Source: CANMIH01 sp049116335
Lineage (GTDB): Bacteria > Pseudomonadota > Alphaproteobacteria > Rhodobacterales > Rhodobacteraceae
Assembly (NCBI GenBank): GCA_049116335.1
Contig: JAGDYZ010000007.1
Coordinates: forward strand, 153,474-217,473
DNA: 64,000 bases
Reading direction: 5' to 3'
A program made the position numbers and the translations under genes. Below the pieces are notes generated by a model that ran no database searches, was not told the origin of the DNA, and was given only the letters and a program-made list of their open reading frames with translations. Shown here piece after piece: positions 17,140-26,529 of this stretch; positions within the stretch are counted from its first letter, which is position 1; each line of letters opens with the position of its first letter.

Positions 17140-17448
17140 ATGTGCAATGCAACCGGTACTGCGACGCCAACCCTGCTGATTGAAAATGACCGCGTGCGCG
17201 TCACCGAATGGCGTTTTGCGGCACGGGGAGACAACACAGGCTGGCACCGTCACGCCTATGATTATGTTGTGATCCCTCAGTTTGATGGTGTCCTGGAAAT
17301 TGATCTGGGACAGGGCAACCGCGTGCAGGCCCAAATGCAAAGCGGTGTTCCCTACTATCGCGAGATCGGGGTCGAGCATGATGTGATCAATGCAAATGAT
17401 TTCGAATGTGCATTTGTCGAAGTCGAGCTTTTGGAAGACCGAAGGTAG
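17140..17448 (+). CDS. Small cupin-domain protein
   Basis: A 102-residue single-domain cupin. The metal-binding pattern is visible as GWHRHAYDYVVIP (two His and a following acidic position) at about 34-46, and a second-motif His in GVEHDVIN near residue 79. Proteins of this size are often dioxygenase-like or sensing cupins; the substrate is unknown. It is divergent from gabD with a 188-bp gap. A lipoprotein gene follows 71 bp later. Confidence 0.75.
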   Translation: MCNATGTATPTLLIENDRVRVTEWRFAARGDNTGWHRHAYDYVVIPQFDGVLEIDLGQGNRVQAQMQSGVPYYREIGVEHDVINANDFECAFVEVELLEDRR

Positions 17449-17519
17449 GTCAAAAAAATCACGCTAGGATCACGAAGGCGCGCAAATGTGACCTTGCTTA
17501 GAACACCAAGGAGAGGCTT

Positions 17520-17873
17520 ATGAAACAGTACATTTTTTTGACACTTTCCGCAGTCGCGCTGGCCGGTTGTTTAACCACAACAGCGCCGGTGACAGGAAAC
17601 ACCGATCCTCTGACCTCTGCGCTTGCAGGGAAAACACTTCTACATAGCAACGGAGGCACCGTCATTGCCTATGCGGATGGGCGTATGGGCGGCACAGAAG
17701 CCTCCGGTGAAGAATTAGTCGGTGCCTGGGTGATCCGCGACCGCCAATGGTGCCGCACAATCAAAAAACCTGAGAAGTGGGCCGGAACGCGGTGTCAGGA
17801 TGTCACGATTGACGGCGATCAGGCAACATTCCTCCGCGACGATGGGTCATCTGCGACCTATACGATTCAGTGA
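17520..17873 (+). CDS. Putative small lipoprotein
   Basis: A 117-residue protein with a lipoprotein signal peptide: a KQYIF positive start, a hydrophobic core, and lipobox LAGC with the acylated Cys at residue 17. The mature part contains ADGRMGG, WVIRDRQWCRTIKKPEKWAGTRCQDVTIDGD and ends in SSATYTIQ, with two cysteines that could form a disulfide. It is similar in style to small outer-membrane or periplasmic lipoproteins of Rhodobacterales. Function unknown. An AAGGAGAGG site precedes the ATG. Confidence 0.75.
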   Translation: MKQYIFLTLSAVALAGCLTTTAPVTGNTDPLTSALAGKTLLHSNGGTVIAYADGRMGGTEASGEELVGAWVIRDRQWCRTIKKPEKWAGTRCQDVTIDGDQATFLRDDGSSATYTIQ

Positions 17874-18056
17874 TTCACCCACTAAGCAGGGTAGGCTAAG
17901 GTCTGCTCTGCCCCCAGTTCTTGTGTCTGGAGCAAAAAATCTGGGGACAACTCTCTGAAATCACGAGAATCCCGCAGCCATCCGTTCACGCCCCTTTTAC
18001 ACGGCCTGTCGCTCTGCCATACTGTGCCCAACCAACAGAACAAACCGGGCACGAGC

Positions 18057-20015
18057 ATGGCAGACGATCTTTTGACACCGCAGGAAGACACCAAATATAA
18101 CGCGTCCTCCATCAAGGTGCTCAAAGGCATGGAAGCGGTGCGGATGCGCCCGGGCATGTATATTGGCGGCACAGACGAACGCGCACTGCACCATATGGCG
18201 GCGGAAATCCTCGACAACTCGATGGACGAGGCCGTGGCAGGACATGCAAGCCGCATCGAGATCGAGCTGCACGCCGATTATTCGCTGACGGTGCGTGACA
18301 ACGGTCGGGGCATCCCGATTGATCCGCACCCCGATGATCCCAGTAAATCTGCGCTTGAGATGATCTTTACCGAGCTTCATGCGGGTGGCAAATTCAATGG
18401 TGACGCCTACGAAACCTCCGGGGGCCTTCATGGTGTAGGCGCCACGGTCGTCAACGCACTCACCGATAGCCTTGTGGTGCAGGTGGCCAAAAACAAAGAG
18501 CTGCATGAGATCCAGTTCTCGCGCGGCAATGTTGTTAGCCCCATGCAAAAGATTGGGGCGGCCCCCAATCGGCGTGGCACCACGGTGACGTTCCACCCCG
18601 ATGTTGAAATCTTCGGCTCGCATAAGTTCAAACCCGCCCGCCTGCTGAAAATGGTGCGCTCCAAGGCGTTTTTGTTTTCCGGTGTTGAGATCCGCTGGAA
18701 ATCAGAGATCGACGACAAGGAAACCCCACTTGAGGCGACGTTCCACTTCCCCGGTGGATTGTCCGACTATCTGACCGAAACGCTTGGCGGCTCAACCACC
18801 TATTCCGAGAAACCTTTTTCGGGTGTTGTGGATTTCAAAGAGAAATTCAACACCCCAGGCAAAGTCGAATGGGCGATCAACTGGACCCCATCGCGCGATG
18901 GTTTCATTCAGTCCTTCTGTAACACCGTTCCTACCCCCGAAGGCGGGACACATGAGGCCGGGTTCTGGGCTGCGATCCTCAAAGGCATTCGCGCCTACGG
19001 CGATCTGGTCAACAACAAAAAATCCAGCCAGATCACCCGCGAAGATCTGATTGCGGGTGGCTGTGCACTGGTTTCGTGTTTCATCCGCGAACCAGAATTC
19101 GTCGGCCAAACCAAAGATCGTCTCGCCACAACCGAGGCCCAGCGTCTGGTTGAAAATTCGGTCCGCGATCACTTTGACAACTGGCTGGCGGCGGATACGA
19201 AATCCGCAGGCGCCATCCTTGATTTCCTTGTGTTGCGTGCAGAAGAGCGTTTGCGTCGCCGTCAGGAAAAAGAAACCGCCCGGAAATCTGCCACCAAAAA
19301 ACTGCGTCTGCCCGGCAAATTGACCGACTGTTCGTCGAAATCGCGCGAAGGCACGGAACTGTTCATCGTGGAGGGCGATTCAGCGGGGGGCTCAGGCAAA
19401 GGGGCGCGCAACCGCGAAACGCAGGCTCTGTTGCCGTTGAAGGGTAAGATCCTCAACGTGCTGGGTGCCGCGTCCAACAAGCTGTCGTCCAACGCCGAAA
19501 TCCGCGATCTCTGCGAGGCGCTTGGTGTCGGCGTTGGCGCCAAGTTCAATGTGGATGACCTGCGCTACGACAAGATCATTATCATGACCGATGCGGATGT
19601 GGATGGGGCACACATTGCGGCGCTGTTGATGACCTTCTTCTTTACGCAGATGCGTCCGATGATTGATGCAGGTCACCTCTATCTCGCCTGTCCGCCGCTC
19701 TATCGTCTGACCCAAGGAGCCAAGCGCATCTATGTGCTAACCGATGCAGAGAAAGAAGAGCTGCTGGCCAAAGGTTTGGGTGGAAAAGGGAAAATTGATG
19801 TTCAGCGCTTTAAGGGCTTGGGTGAAATGGACGCCAAAGACCTTAAAGAGACCACTATGGATCCGAAAACCCGGACCCTGATCCGCGTCACCATTGACGA
19901 AGATGAGCCGGGTGAAACTGGCGATCTGGTCGAACGTCTGATGGGCAAAAAACCCGAGTTGCGGTTTCAGTACATTCAGGAAAATGCAAAGTTTGTTGAA
20001 GAGCTGGATGTGTGA
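18057..20015 (+). CDS. parE: DNA topoisomerase IV subunit B
   Basis: ATPase subunit of topoisomerase IV, which separates daughter chromosomes together with ParC. The 652-residue protein has the GHKL ATPase domain (EILDNSMDEA with the Mg-binding Asn; GMYIGGTDERALHHM; GRGIPIDPHPDD; GGLHGVGATVVNAL), the transducer domain, and a TOPRIM domain with EGDSAGGSGKGARNRETQAL and the acidic DADVDGAHI. It lacks the long insertions seen in many GyrB proteins, and its spacing fits ParE. The start at 18057 gives MADDLLTPQED; an ATG at 18024 is upstream without support. It is monocistronic. Confidence 0.95.
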   Translation: MADDLLTPQEDTKYNASSIKVLKGMEAVRMRPGMYIGGTDERALHHMAAEILDNSMDEAVAGHASRIEIELHADYSLTVRDNGRGIPIDPHPDDPSKSALEMIFTELHAGGKFNGDAYETSGGLHGVGATVVNALTDSLVVQVAKNKELHEIQFSRGNVVSPMQKIGAAPNRRGTTVTFHPDVEIFGSHKFKPARLLKMVRSKAFLFSGVEIRWKSEIDDKETPLEATFHFPGGLSDYLTETLGGSTTYSEKPFSGVVDFKEKFNTPGKVEWAINWTPSRDGFIQSFCNTVPTPEGGTHEAGFWAAILKGIRAYGDLVNNKKSSQITREDLIAGGCALVSCFIREPEFVGQTKDRLATTEAQRLVENSVRDHFDNWLAADTKSAGAILDFLVLRAEERLRRRQEKETARKSATKKLRLPGKLTDCSSKSREGTELFIVEGDSAGGSGKGARNRETQALLPLKGKILNVLGAASNKLSSNAEIRDLCEALGVGVGAKFNVDDLRYDKIIIMTDADVDGAHIAALLMTFFFTQMRPMIDAGHLYLACPPLYRLTQGAKRIYVLTDAEKEELLAKGLGGKGKIDVQRFKGLGEMDAKDLKETTMDPKTRTLIRVTIDEDEPGETGDLVERLMGKKPELRFQYIQENAKFVEELDV

Positions 20016-20047
20016 TCTGAGAGACTAATCCTGCACTGACAATCGGT

Positions 20048-21397
20048 TTAGATCTCCTGAAATGGAAAGCAGGCGTAGGGTCGGTGCAGGTTGGTCTGTC
20101 TGGGAATGTCTTGATTTACCGCGCCTTCGGTCAAGACCATGATCTGCCTGCGCGGAAGCGTTCGGATGTCGGGCGAAAGGTATCCAGATTTCACCACGAG
20201 AACAGGGTGGTGATCCAGATCGATGCCAAGCGCGTCGAAATCACTGAAGTTGTGAAACGGGCGACGCCGGTTTGAGATAACGACGGTTTGTTTGCCACTT
20301 TGAACAATGGCACAGTCTTCTGCGAACCGGCAGCTGTCGATGGTGAGCAAAACTTCCGGACCACCGCCACCAAGCGTGCCACCTACTGTGACGGTTTTGG
20401 CGTCGTCTTTGAGCGCGTCGTAAACCGACGGGGCGGCAATGCCCGCGATGAGGGCTGGTTGACCCTCCTCCTGGAGCAGGGCCAATAGATCGGCACGATC
20501 GCCAACACCTCCCCCAGTTGGGTTGTCACCACTTTCCGCAAGAACCACAGGCTCATCTAGAACCCGCGACAGCTGATCAAGTGGCAAGGCCTCGGTGTCA
20601 AACACCAGCTCATGGCGGGCTTCCCAATAGCTTTGCGCAATGTCTTCGGCCGCACTCTGACCCGCTTGGGGATCAAGACAGGTCACAACCGCGGCGGCTG
20701 TGGCGCGCGGACTGTCCGCCCAGACATAACCAATCATCAGGTTGGCATCCCAAACCCCGGGGCGTGTGTCGAACTCAGGCAGCGCGGCGTAAAGCCGGTC
20801 ACAGGGGGCCACAAACGTGGACGACATTTCCCCAGAGACCAGCACGGGTACCGGAACACGGCAGACCTTTGGGCGAAACTCGTTGTTCAAGGCGCGTGAT
20901 AACATCCGGGCGGCGCGTGCGTGGGTTTCAGTGACATCGATATGCGGCGCGGTACGAAAGGCCGCAAAGATATCAAGCGTATCGGTGATCTGCTGGGTGA
21001 TCTGTCCGTGCAGATCAAAGCTCCCGGCAATCAGACAATCGGGTCCCACAATGTTGCGCACCTCGCGGATAAGCCCCCCCTCCGGGTCGATGATCCCGGG
21101 CACAAACATTGCGCCATGCAACAGCAGATGTACGCCGTCCAGGGGAAATGCGCTGCGAATACCCTCCAAAAGCTCATGCGCCTGCGCGTCAAACACCTCA
21201 CGCGCAACAGGGCCCCCCGGAACCGAGGCTTCGTGAAACAGCGGGATCGCGTCTATGCCGTGGGCCCCATAGTCAAACCCTGCCTTCTCCAGCAGTGCCT
21301 GACCTTCGAGCCTGCGAAAGTCATCTCGTTGCTGAAACAGCGGGTTGTAGGTTGAGCATTCGGTATGCAGCCCACCAAGCGCGACGCGATATCCCAT
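20048..21397 (-). CDS. M81-family metallopeptidase (MlrC-like)
   Basis: A 449-residue protein of the M81/MlrC family, named for a zinc peptidase that degrades linear microcystin. Family blocks include GGLHTECSTYNP with the His/Glu metal ligands near 8-19, LLLHGAMFVPG, GSFDLHGQIT, FRTAPHIDVTETHARA, and ESGDNPTGGGVGDRADLLALL in the C-terminal half. No signal peptide, so it acts in the cytoplasm. The gene starts 9 bp after the GH20 hexosaminidase stop and is the last gene of the amino-sugar operon. Its natural substrate here is unknown; the context hints at a peptide-bearing or amide-bearing amino-sugar compound. Confidence 0.85.
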   Translation of the reverse strand: MGYRVALGGLHTECSTYNPLFQQRDDFRRLEGQALLEKAGFDYGAHGIDAIPLFHEASVPGGPVAREVFDAQAHELLEGIRSAFPLDGVHLLLHGAMFVPGIIDPEGGLIREVRNIVGPDCLIAGSFDLHGQITQQITDTLDIFAAFRTAPHIDVTETHARAARMLSRALNNEFRPKVCRVPVPVLVSGEMSSTFVAPCDRLYAALPEFDTRPGVWDANLMIGYVWADSPRATAAAVVTCLDPQAGQSAAEDIAQSYWEARHELVFDTEALPLDQLSRVLDEPVVLAESGDNPTGGGVGDRADLLALLQEEGQPALIAGIAAPSVYDALKDDAKTVTVGGTLGGGGPEVLLTIDSCRFAEDCAIVQSGKQTVVISNRRRPFHNFSDFDALGIDLDHHPVLVVKSGYLSPDIRTLPRRQIMVLTEGAVNQDIPRQTNLHRPYACFPFQEI

Positions 21398-21406
21398 AGT
21401 GTGTTC

Positions 21407-23290
21407 CTAAAGCTGTGGCATGAGACGAGACAGGGTGGCAAAACGCGGCCAGTCTTTTTCCTCGGACGGGGTCCAGGCCGCCTCGGCAACCGCACTGAGG
21501 CGAGGGAAGGCCATGTAGTTAAATCGCGGCGTTCCATCGATCAGCTCAGACCACATACATGCCTGTAGGCCGACAAGTTTGCCTTTGTTCTCTGGCAACC
21601 CAAGATCGGCTTCGTACTCATAGGCTTCTTGCAGAGGACTGATACCGGCCCAAGTCAGACCGGGGTTGTCCCAACCGTCTCCCTGCGCCATGTCGAGATA
21701 ATAATGTTGTCCCGGCGTTGCGACGACGTGATAGCCATCTTCCATCAACGCGGCAATTTTTTCACGGCTGCGCCAGGCAAACAACAAGGCACTGGTGTCA
21801 ACGCCCCCGCCGTCGGCGCATTCATCCCAGCCACCCAACTTGCGATTATGTTTGCTTAGCATCTGCTGGCAATCGCGCATAAAGGCGCTTTGGATCGTCG
21901 CAGCACCCGCTTGAACATGTTTATCTGCGGCCCAGGCACGTGCTTTGGGAGAGGTCGACCAGCTGTCCGCATCTACCTCGTCGCCCCCAAGGTGCAGGTA
22001 AGAATAGGGGAACAGATCGGCGACGGCGGCAAAGATCTTTTCCAGAACCGGCCAGGTTTCCGCGATGCCGGGATTGATGGCATTGTTGGGATAGCCTTGT
22101 ACCGAGTGATAGCTCTCTTCGGTTTCTTCAGGATCCACAAGGTGGGGCAGGGCAGCAAGTAGGGCGGTGCAGTGGCCGGGAAGGTCGATCTCGGGCATGA
22201 TTTCAACACCCAATGCTTGACCATGGGCGACAATCTCACGGATCTCATCAGCGGTGTAATAGCCGGACTGCCCGGAGGGACCTTCTGCGAACTGTGGTGG
22301 CAGAACGGTGTTATGCGCCCGCTTCGAGCCAATTTCGGTCAATTCCGGCAGACCTTCGATCTCAAGGCGCCAGGCCTCGTCATCGGTCAAATGCCAGTGC
22401 AGGCGGTTCATCCGGTGCCAGGCAAGAATATCAAGCAGACGTGTCACACCTGCTGCGTCGATAAAGTTACGCGACACATCCAGATGTGTGCCGCGCCACT
22501 CGTGACGTGGTGCATCGGCGATGTAGCCTGATTTGGGAAACCGGAACCGAGGGTCACTGAGGGCGGCATGGGCCATCTGAGCGAGCGCAATCAGGCCATG
22601 ACGTTGTCCGTTCAGATCGGAGTATGTGAGGGTGATGCCATCAGCAAACTCGATCTGATAGCCCTCAGTTGGGCAATCTCCTTCAACACAGCGCACAGCG
22701 ACGGCGTCCGGATGATCACCGAGTGTGACGATGTCGGGGGCCGTGGGAAACAGGCGTTTGTGCAGCGCGCCAAGCTCAACAAACGCGGCGACCTGTGTTT
22801 GGTCTGCGGGGCGCAACATCACTGCTGGTCCCATACCCAACACCGCGAATTCGGCGGGCCATGGGATCAAAGCCACAGGGACTTCGATCTTGGGGTCGGG
22901 CCAATCTTTGACCGGTGCGCGCGGCATGTCGTCGGGCCGGTCCAATCCGGCCACAAAGCATTCGGTTACCGCTCCGTCGTGTTCGATCCAGGCGGACAGA
23001 GCGCCAAAGGTTCGGTTTTTTGGCGTGAGGTTTAAACCTGCGACGGTGATCTCCCATGATGCCCCGGGCGCAATTTCAAAGCCGGCCTCGGCGTGGATTT
23101 CCACATGGTTGGCAAACCGCCGAACAAAGGTGCCACCCGTGACAACGGCGTCTTTGGTCGGGCGCATCAGTGACGTGTAAAAGAGCTTTTCAACGGGAAC
23201 AGCGGTGTTGCCCGCATTGAAGATGGTCAGGCGTAGAGACCCGTTTTGGGCGGCAGGTTCGGGCAAGTGGCATTGTTCAAGCCGCAACAT
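21407..23290 (-). CDS. Beta-N-acetylhexosaminidase, GH20
   Basis: Releases terminal GlcNAc or GalNAc from oligosaccharides. The 627-residue protein has an N-terminal beta domain to about 240 and a GH20 TIM barrel with WRGTHLDVSRNFI, MNRLHWHLTDDEAWRLEI, EIMPEIDLPGHC and the catalytic Asp-Glu pair in HLGGDEVDADSW, ending in MWSELIDGTPRFNYMAFPR. No signal peptide is seen, so it likely cleaves imported chito-oligomers in the cytoplasm. The start overlaps the nagA stop by 14 bp. The ABC importer on the opposite strand fits this scheme. Confidence 0.93.
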   Translation of the reverse strand: MLRLEQCHLPEPAAQNGSLRLTIFNAGNTAVPVEKLFYTSLMRPTKDAVVTGGTFVRRFANHVEIHAEAGFEIAPGASWEITVAGLNLTPKNRTFGALSAWIEHDGAVTECFVAGLDRPDDMPRAPVKDWPDPKIEVPVALIPWPAEFAVLGMGPAVMLRPADQTQVAAFVELGALHKRLFPTAPDIVTLGDHPDAVAVRCVEGDCPTEGYQIEFADGITLTYSDLNGQRHGLIALAQMAHAALSDPRFRFPKSGYIADAPRHEWRGTHLDVSRNFIDAAGVTRLLDILAWHRMNRLHWHLTDDEAWRLEIEGLPELTEIGSKRAHNTVLPPQFAEGPSGQSGYYTADEIREIVAHGQALGVEIMPEIDLPGHCTALLAALPHLVDPEETEESYHSVQGYPNNAINPGIAETWPVLEKIFAAVADLFPYSYLHLGGDEVDADSWSTSPKARAWAADKHVQAGAATIQSAFMRDCQQMLSKHNRKLGGWDECADGGGVDTSALLFAWRSREKIAALMEDGYHVVATPGQHYYLDMAQGDGWDNPGLTWAGISPLQEAYEYEADLGLPENKGKLVGLQACMWSELIDGTPRFNYMAFPRLSAVAEAAWTPSEEKDWPRFATLSRLMPQL

Positions 23291-24377
23291 CGGGCATCTC
23301 CGTCAAAGTCAAATCTGGGGTCAGGGCAATCAGGTCGCTGAGCGACAGGCCCGGTAGGGTTTGGCGCGGCAGACCCAGCAGGGCGCGCGGTGTGTCGGTG
23401 GCCATGGCAAGGGCTTGTTCGAGCGGTAGGCCCACATGGTGATGGGCATTGGCGAGACTGGTGACCATGTCGATATGCGCACCAGCCAGCGAGCCTTCGG
23501 CATTGACCAGAGCACCGTCTTTCACATGGATTGTTTGGCCATAAAGCTCGAAGTGGTCGGGTCCACCCACGGTGGACATAGCGTCCGAGACAAGGAACAT
23601 CCGATCGGGGCGAGGCCGGCTTGCGCAGGCGATCCGTGCCATTTCCCAGCTGACGTGGATGCCATCCGCGATCAATCCGCAGTAGGCATCGGAACAGATG
23701 GCTGTGCCGACAATACCGGGTTCGCGGGATGTCATGGGCGGCATGGCATTATACAGATGGGTGAAACACGTTGTGCCAAGGGAAAGTGCCTCCTGCACTT
23801 GATCGCCTGTTGCAGCGGAATGGCCGATGGACAGAATTGCGCCCATGGCAACAAGATCACGCATTAAGTCCGGATCCGACCGTTCAGGGGCCAACGTCAG
23901 TTTAACTGGAATATCGCGGTCTCGAAGGCGGCGGACTTGCTCCACCGTTGCCTGATCCAGAGGACGAATAAATCGCTCGGCATGGGTGCCACGTCGTTTC
24001 GGCGCGATGTGCGGCCCTTCAATGTGCAGACCAAGGATGCCTTCATTTGGGTAAACTTCGAGAACCGCATCAACAGCCGCTGTCATGATTTCAGGGGCGT
24101 CGGTGATAACGGTGGGCAATATCCAACCGGTGCCTTTGCTGCGGTGCCCTTTGGCGATCTGCCGCAAGCCATCTGCAGTGGGTGATGAATTCAACATTAC
24201 ACCCCCACCGCCATTGACCTGAAGATCCGTACACCCGGGCATCAGCAGGTGCAGATGTTTGCCAGTGTCAAAGGGAAGCCGAGGGCGCAGGGCGGTGACT
24301 TTGCCGTCGACGATGTCCACGGTTTGATCGCGGTGCAACGCACCGTTGGACCAAACCAGATCACACAGATAGGTCAT
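23277..24377 (-). CDS. nagA: N-acetylglucosamine-6-phosphate deacetylase
   Basis: Removes acetate from GlcNAc-6-phosphate to give glucosamine-6-phosphate, the substrate of NagB; cytoplasmic. The 366-residue amidohydrolase contains LMPGCTDLQVNGGGGV, the metal-site Glu in LGLHIEGPHIAPKRRGTH, SIGHSAATGDQV and CFTHLYNAMPPM with metal/substrate His residues, and the catalytic Asp in LVSDAMSTVGG. The start overlaps the preceding GatZ-like gene by 4 bp (ATGA). Confidence 0.94.
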   Translation of the reverse strand: MTYLCDLVWSNGALHRDQTVDIVDGKVTALRPRLPFDTGKHLHLLMPGCTDLQVNGGGGVMLNSSPTADGLRQIAKGHRSKGTGWILPTVITDAPEIMTAAVDAVLEVYPNEGILGLHIEGPHIAPKRRGTHAERFIRPLDQATVEQVRRLRDRDIPVKLTLAPERSDPDLMRDLVAMGAILSIGHSAATGDQVQEALSLGTTCFTHLYNAMPPMTSREPGIVGTAICSDAYCGLIADGIHVSWEMARIACASRPRPDRMFLVSDAMSTVGGPDHFELYGQTIHVKDGALVNAEGSLAGAHIDMVTSLANAHHHVGLPLEQALAMATDTPRALLGLPRQTLPGLSLSDLIALTPDLTLTEMPDVAA

Positions 24378-25627
24378 GTCTGGGTGGGCCCCGCAAAATA
24401 GGGCAGCAACATGCGTTGCACATGCGCCTGCAAGATGGCTTGGGGCCAGCTAAGTGGCAAATCCGCTGCTCGGGACAGCGTGTCACGTGGGATGTATTGT
24501 TCGAGCAAGGGTGCAGGAGGGGGATTGTCTGCAAGAGCCTCCAGCATGGTTTGGATCGGCCCCGTGGCCTGCGGCCAGTAATACCGAATGCGATCAGCAT
24601 AGCCAAAGTGGCGCAATTGATGCTGCCGGGCCGCGTCGCCATGCAGATGACCCTGCCAATATCCCGGAGTGGCCAACATCAGACGTTCCATCTCGGCGCT
24701 GATATGCGGCGCTCCGCTTTGCCAGACGTGGATATGGGACAGGGCGTAAAGGGCTTCGCGCCAGGCATAGGTCAGCGCGGGACCGACCTTGAGAATGGCA
24801 AAATGACGGCGGGCCAAATCTGGATAAACAGCGTCTTTCTGATAATCGGTGGAATGCGCTTCGAAACACAACAGACCACGCCCCTTGAGCAGGGGTGAGA
24901 GATGATCAGGTTGCTCCATATCGAAATGATCAAGATGGGCCGGGGCAAATTCAAGACCCGGTTGCAGAACCAAGCCGCGTACCTTTGCCCAGGCCTCATT
25001 TAGTCCCAGCTTGGCAAAGGCGGCGTCATGCGCATCCAAAGTGGCCTGCGCACGTTCCGGTGGCGTGGGGGCAATGTGATCGTCGTCGCTTCGCGCCCCT
25101 CCGGGGGGCGGCACTTCGGTGCCAATGATGTAGCGTAGGGCCGAGGGGTCGGGGGCATTCTCTTCGCAGACCTGCGCCAACTCGGCGGCGCGCGCGGCGG
25201 CAAGGTCATCGCCTACGGCCCCTGGTTCGCCGGCGCAGCCTTCCGAACAGTCGAGATGAATTTTGGTGAACCCGGCTTTGACGTAATCCGCCATCATGGT
25301 CCGGGCCTTGGCCATTGCGTTTTCTGCGGGCTCTTTCTTCCACGCCTGCGGGCCAAGATGGTCTCCACCAAAGATCACTCGGTTGGGCGAGGTGCCCGTT
25401 TCGGTACAGATCTGGTGAACAAACGCCACAAAACCTGCGGGTGTCATGCCGGTGTAGCCACCAAATTGGTTCACCTGATTTGAGGTAGCTTCGATCACCA
25501 CCACCCGGTCAAGTTCTTCCGCGAGCCGCAATGAGGCCGCAAGAACATCAGGATGCGCCGAGCAGACCGAAGGTACTGCTGGGCCACCATTCGCGTTTTC
25601 GCGAATTACATCATCAAGTTGGGTCAT
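24374..25627 (-). CDS. Class II tagatose-bisphosphate aldolase non-catalytic subunit family (GatZ/KbaZ)
   Basis: A 417-residue protein of the GatZ/KbaZ family. Conserved blocks include VCSAHPDVLAASLRLA, VVIEATSNQVNQFGGYTGM, RVIFGGDHLGPQAWK, KIHLDCSEGCAGEP, IGTEVPPPGGAR and the C-terminal TFEY-type region. In enteric bacteria this subunit supports the class II aldolase GatY/KbaY, but no such aldolase lies in this window. Its neighbours are an AgaS-type isomerase and a ROK kinase, with 4-bp overlaps on both sides, so it may have an independent role in GalNAc/tagatose-phosphate metabolism. Confidence 0.88.
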   Translation of the reverse strand: MTQLDDVIRENANGGPAVPSVCSAHPDVLAASLRLAEELDRVVVIEATSNQVNQFGGYTGMTPAGFVAFVHQICTETGTSPNRVIFGGDHLGPQAWKKEPAENAMAKARTMMADYVKAGFTKIHLDCSEGCAGEPGAVGDDLAAARAAELAQVCEENAPDPSALRYIIGTEVPPPGGARSDDDHIAPTPPERAQATLDAHDAAFAKLGLNEAWAKVRGLVLQPGLEFAPAHLDHFDMEQPDHLSPLLKGRGLLCFEAHSTDYQKDAVYPDLARRHFAILKVGPALTYAWREALYALSHIHVWQSGAPHISAEMERLMLATPGYWQGHLHGDAARQHQLRHFGYADRIRYYWPQATGPIQTMLEALADNPPPAPLLEQYIPRDTLSRAADLPLSWPQAILQAHVQRMLLPYFAGPTQT

Positions 25628-26526
25628 GAGTTGTCCTTGGTCGCGACAAGCGCGGCGCCGCGCGCGCCTGAGCTGTCGCCATGTCGAGCGGTCACAATGT
25701 TGGGGAGGCGAGCATTGCCCAGACGCTGACGCGTCAGGCTCTCGGTCAGGATGTCTGTGATGCCGGTGATATTCGACAGCCCCCCGCCGAGAACAATGCA
25801 GTCGGGATCAAGAATTAGCTGGATGGCATGCAGGCAATCGCCCGCTAGATCCGCCCAGATCTCCATCACCTTTTGGGTGTCCGGGCTGTCACATTTTGCG
25901 ATGTCTTCGCCGGAAAGACGGCGCCCGATGTGCCATTCGGCGAGGTTTGTGAGACCGGTCCCGGAGATATAGTTTTCAATACACCCCATCCGACCGCAGC
26001 CACAGGGCCAAAGCGGCAGATCATGCCGTGCCAAAGCTCGGTTTGAAATGCCAAGATGGCCAACTTCAACCGCGAGACCTGCGTGGCGCGGAGGAATTGT
26101 GCCATCAATACAAAGACCTCCTCCTACCCCAGTGCCTAGGATCAATCCCATGGTCACTTGGGCACCCTCCGCAGCACCACCTGTCGCCTCGGACAGCGCA
26201 AAGGCCATACAGTCGTTGATCACCGCAATTGGAGTGCCCACGCGCTGTTCGAGGTCGCGGCCAATCGCATGCCCTGAACTGGGAATGTTTGAAGCAAAGC
26301 TCTCGCCGGTTTCGGGATCGATCACACCGGGGACCGCAATCCCCACAGGCAGATTGGCATCAAAGCTGCGCAACCAGTTGATTTGCTCAACAACAGCCTC
26401 CAGCATATCAGCATAGCTTGTTTTCGGCGTCGCGATGCGCCGCTTTTCTAGAGTTTGCGTTTCCGGCCCATCAAACAGACGCGCCTCGATTTTCGTGCCA
26501 CCAAGGTCAATTCCGCCACAGCGCAT
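25624..26526 (-). CDS. ROK-family sugar kinase, probable N-acetylhexosamine kinase
   Basis: A 300-residue ROK kinase that likely phosphorylates imported GlcNAc or GalNAc at C6. It has the N-terminal phosphate loop GGIDLGGTKIEARL, the ATP site LGTGVGGGLCIDG, and the ROK zinc motif as HDLPLWPCGCGRMGCIENY (CXCGXXGCXE) near residues 175-190. It starts 3 bp after agaS ends and overlaps gatZ by 4 bp. Glucokinase or fructokinase are family alternatives; the operon supports N-acetylglucosamine kinase (NagK-like). Confidence 0.88.
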   Translation of the reverse strand: MRCGGIDLGGTKIEARLFDGPETQTLEKRRIATPKTSYADMLEAVVEQINWLRSFDANLPVGIAVPGVIDPETGESFASNIPSSGHAIGRDLEQRVGTPIAVINDCMAFALSEATGGAAEGAQVTMGLILGTGVGGGLCIDGTIPPRHAGLAVEVGHLGISNRALARHDLPLWPCGCGRMGCIENYISGTGLTNLAEWHIGRRLSGEDIAKCDSPDTQKVMEIWADLAGDCLHAIQLILDPDCIVLGGGLSNITGITDILTESLTRQRLGNARLPNIVTARHGDSSGARGAALVATKDNS

Positions 26527-26529
26527 GGA

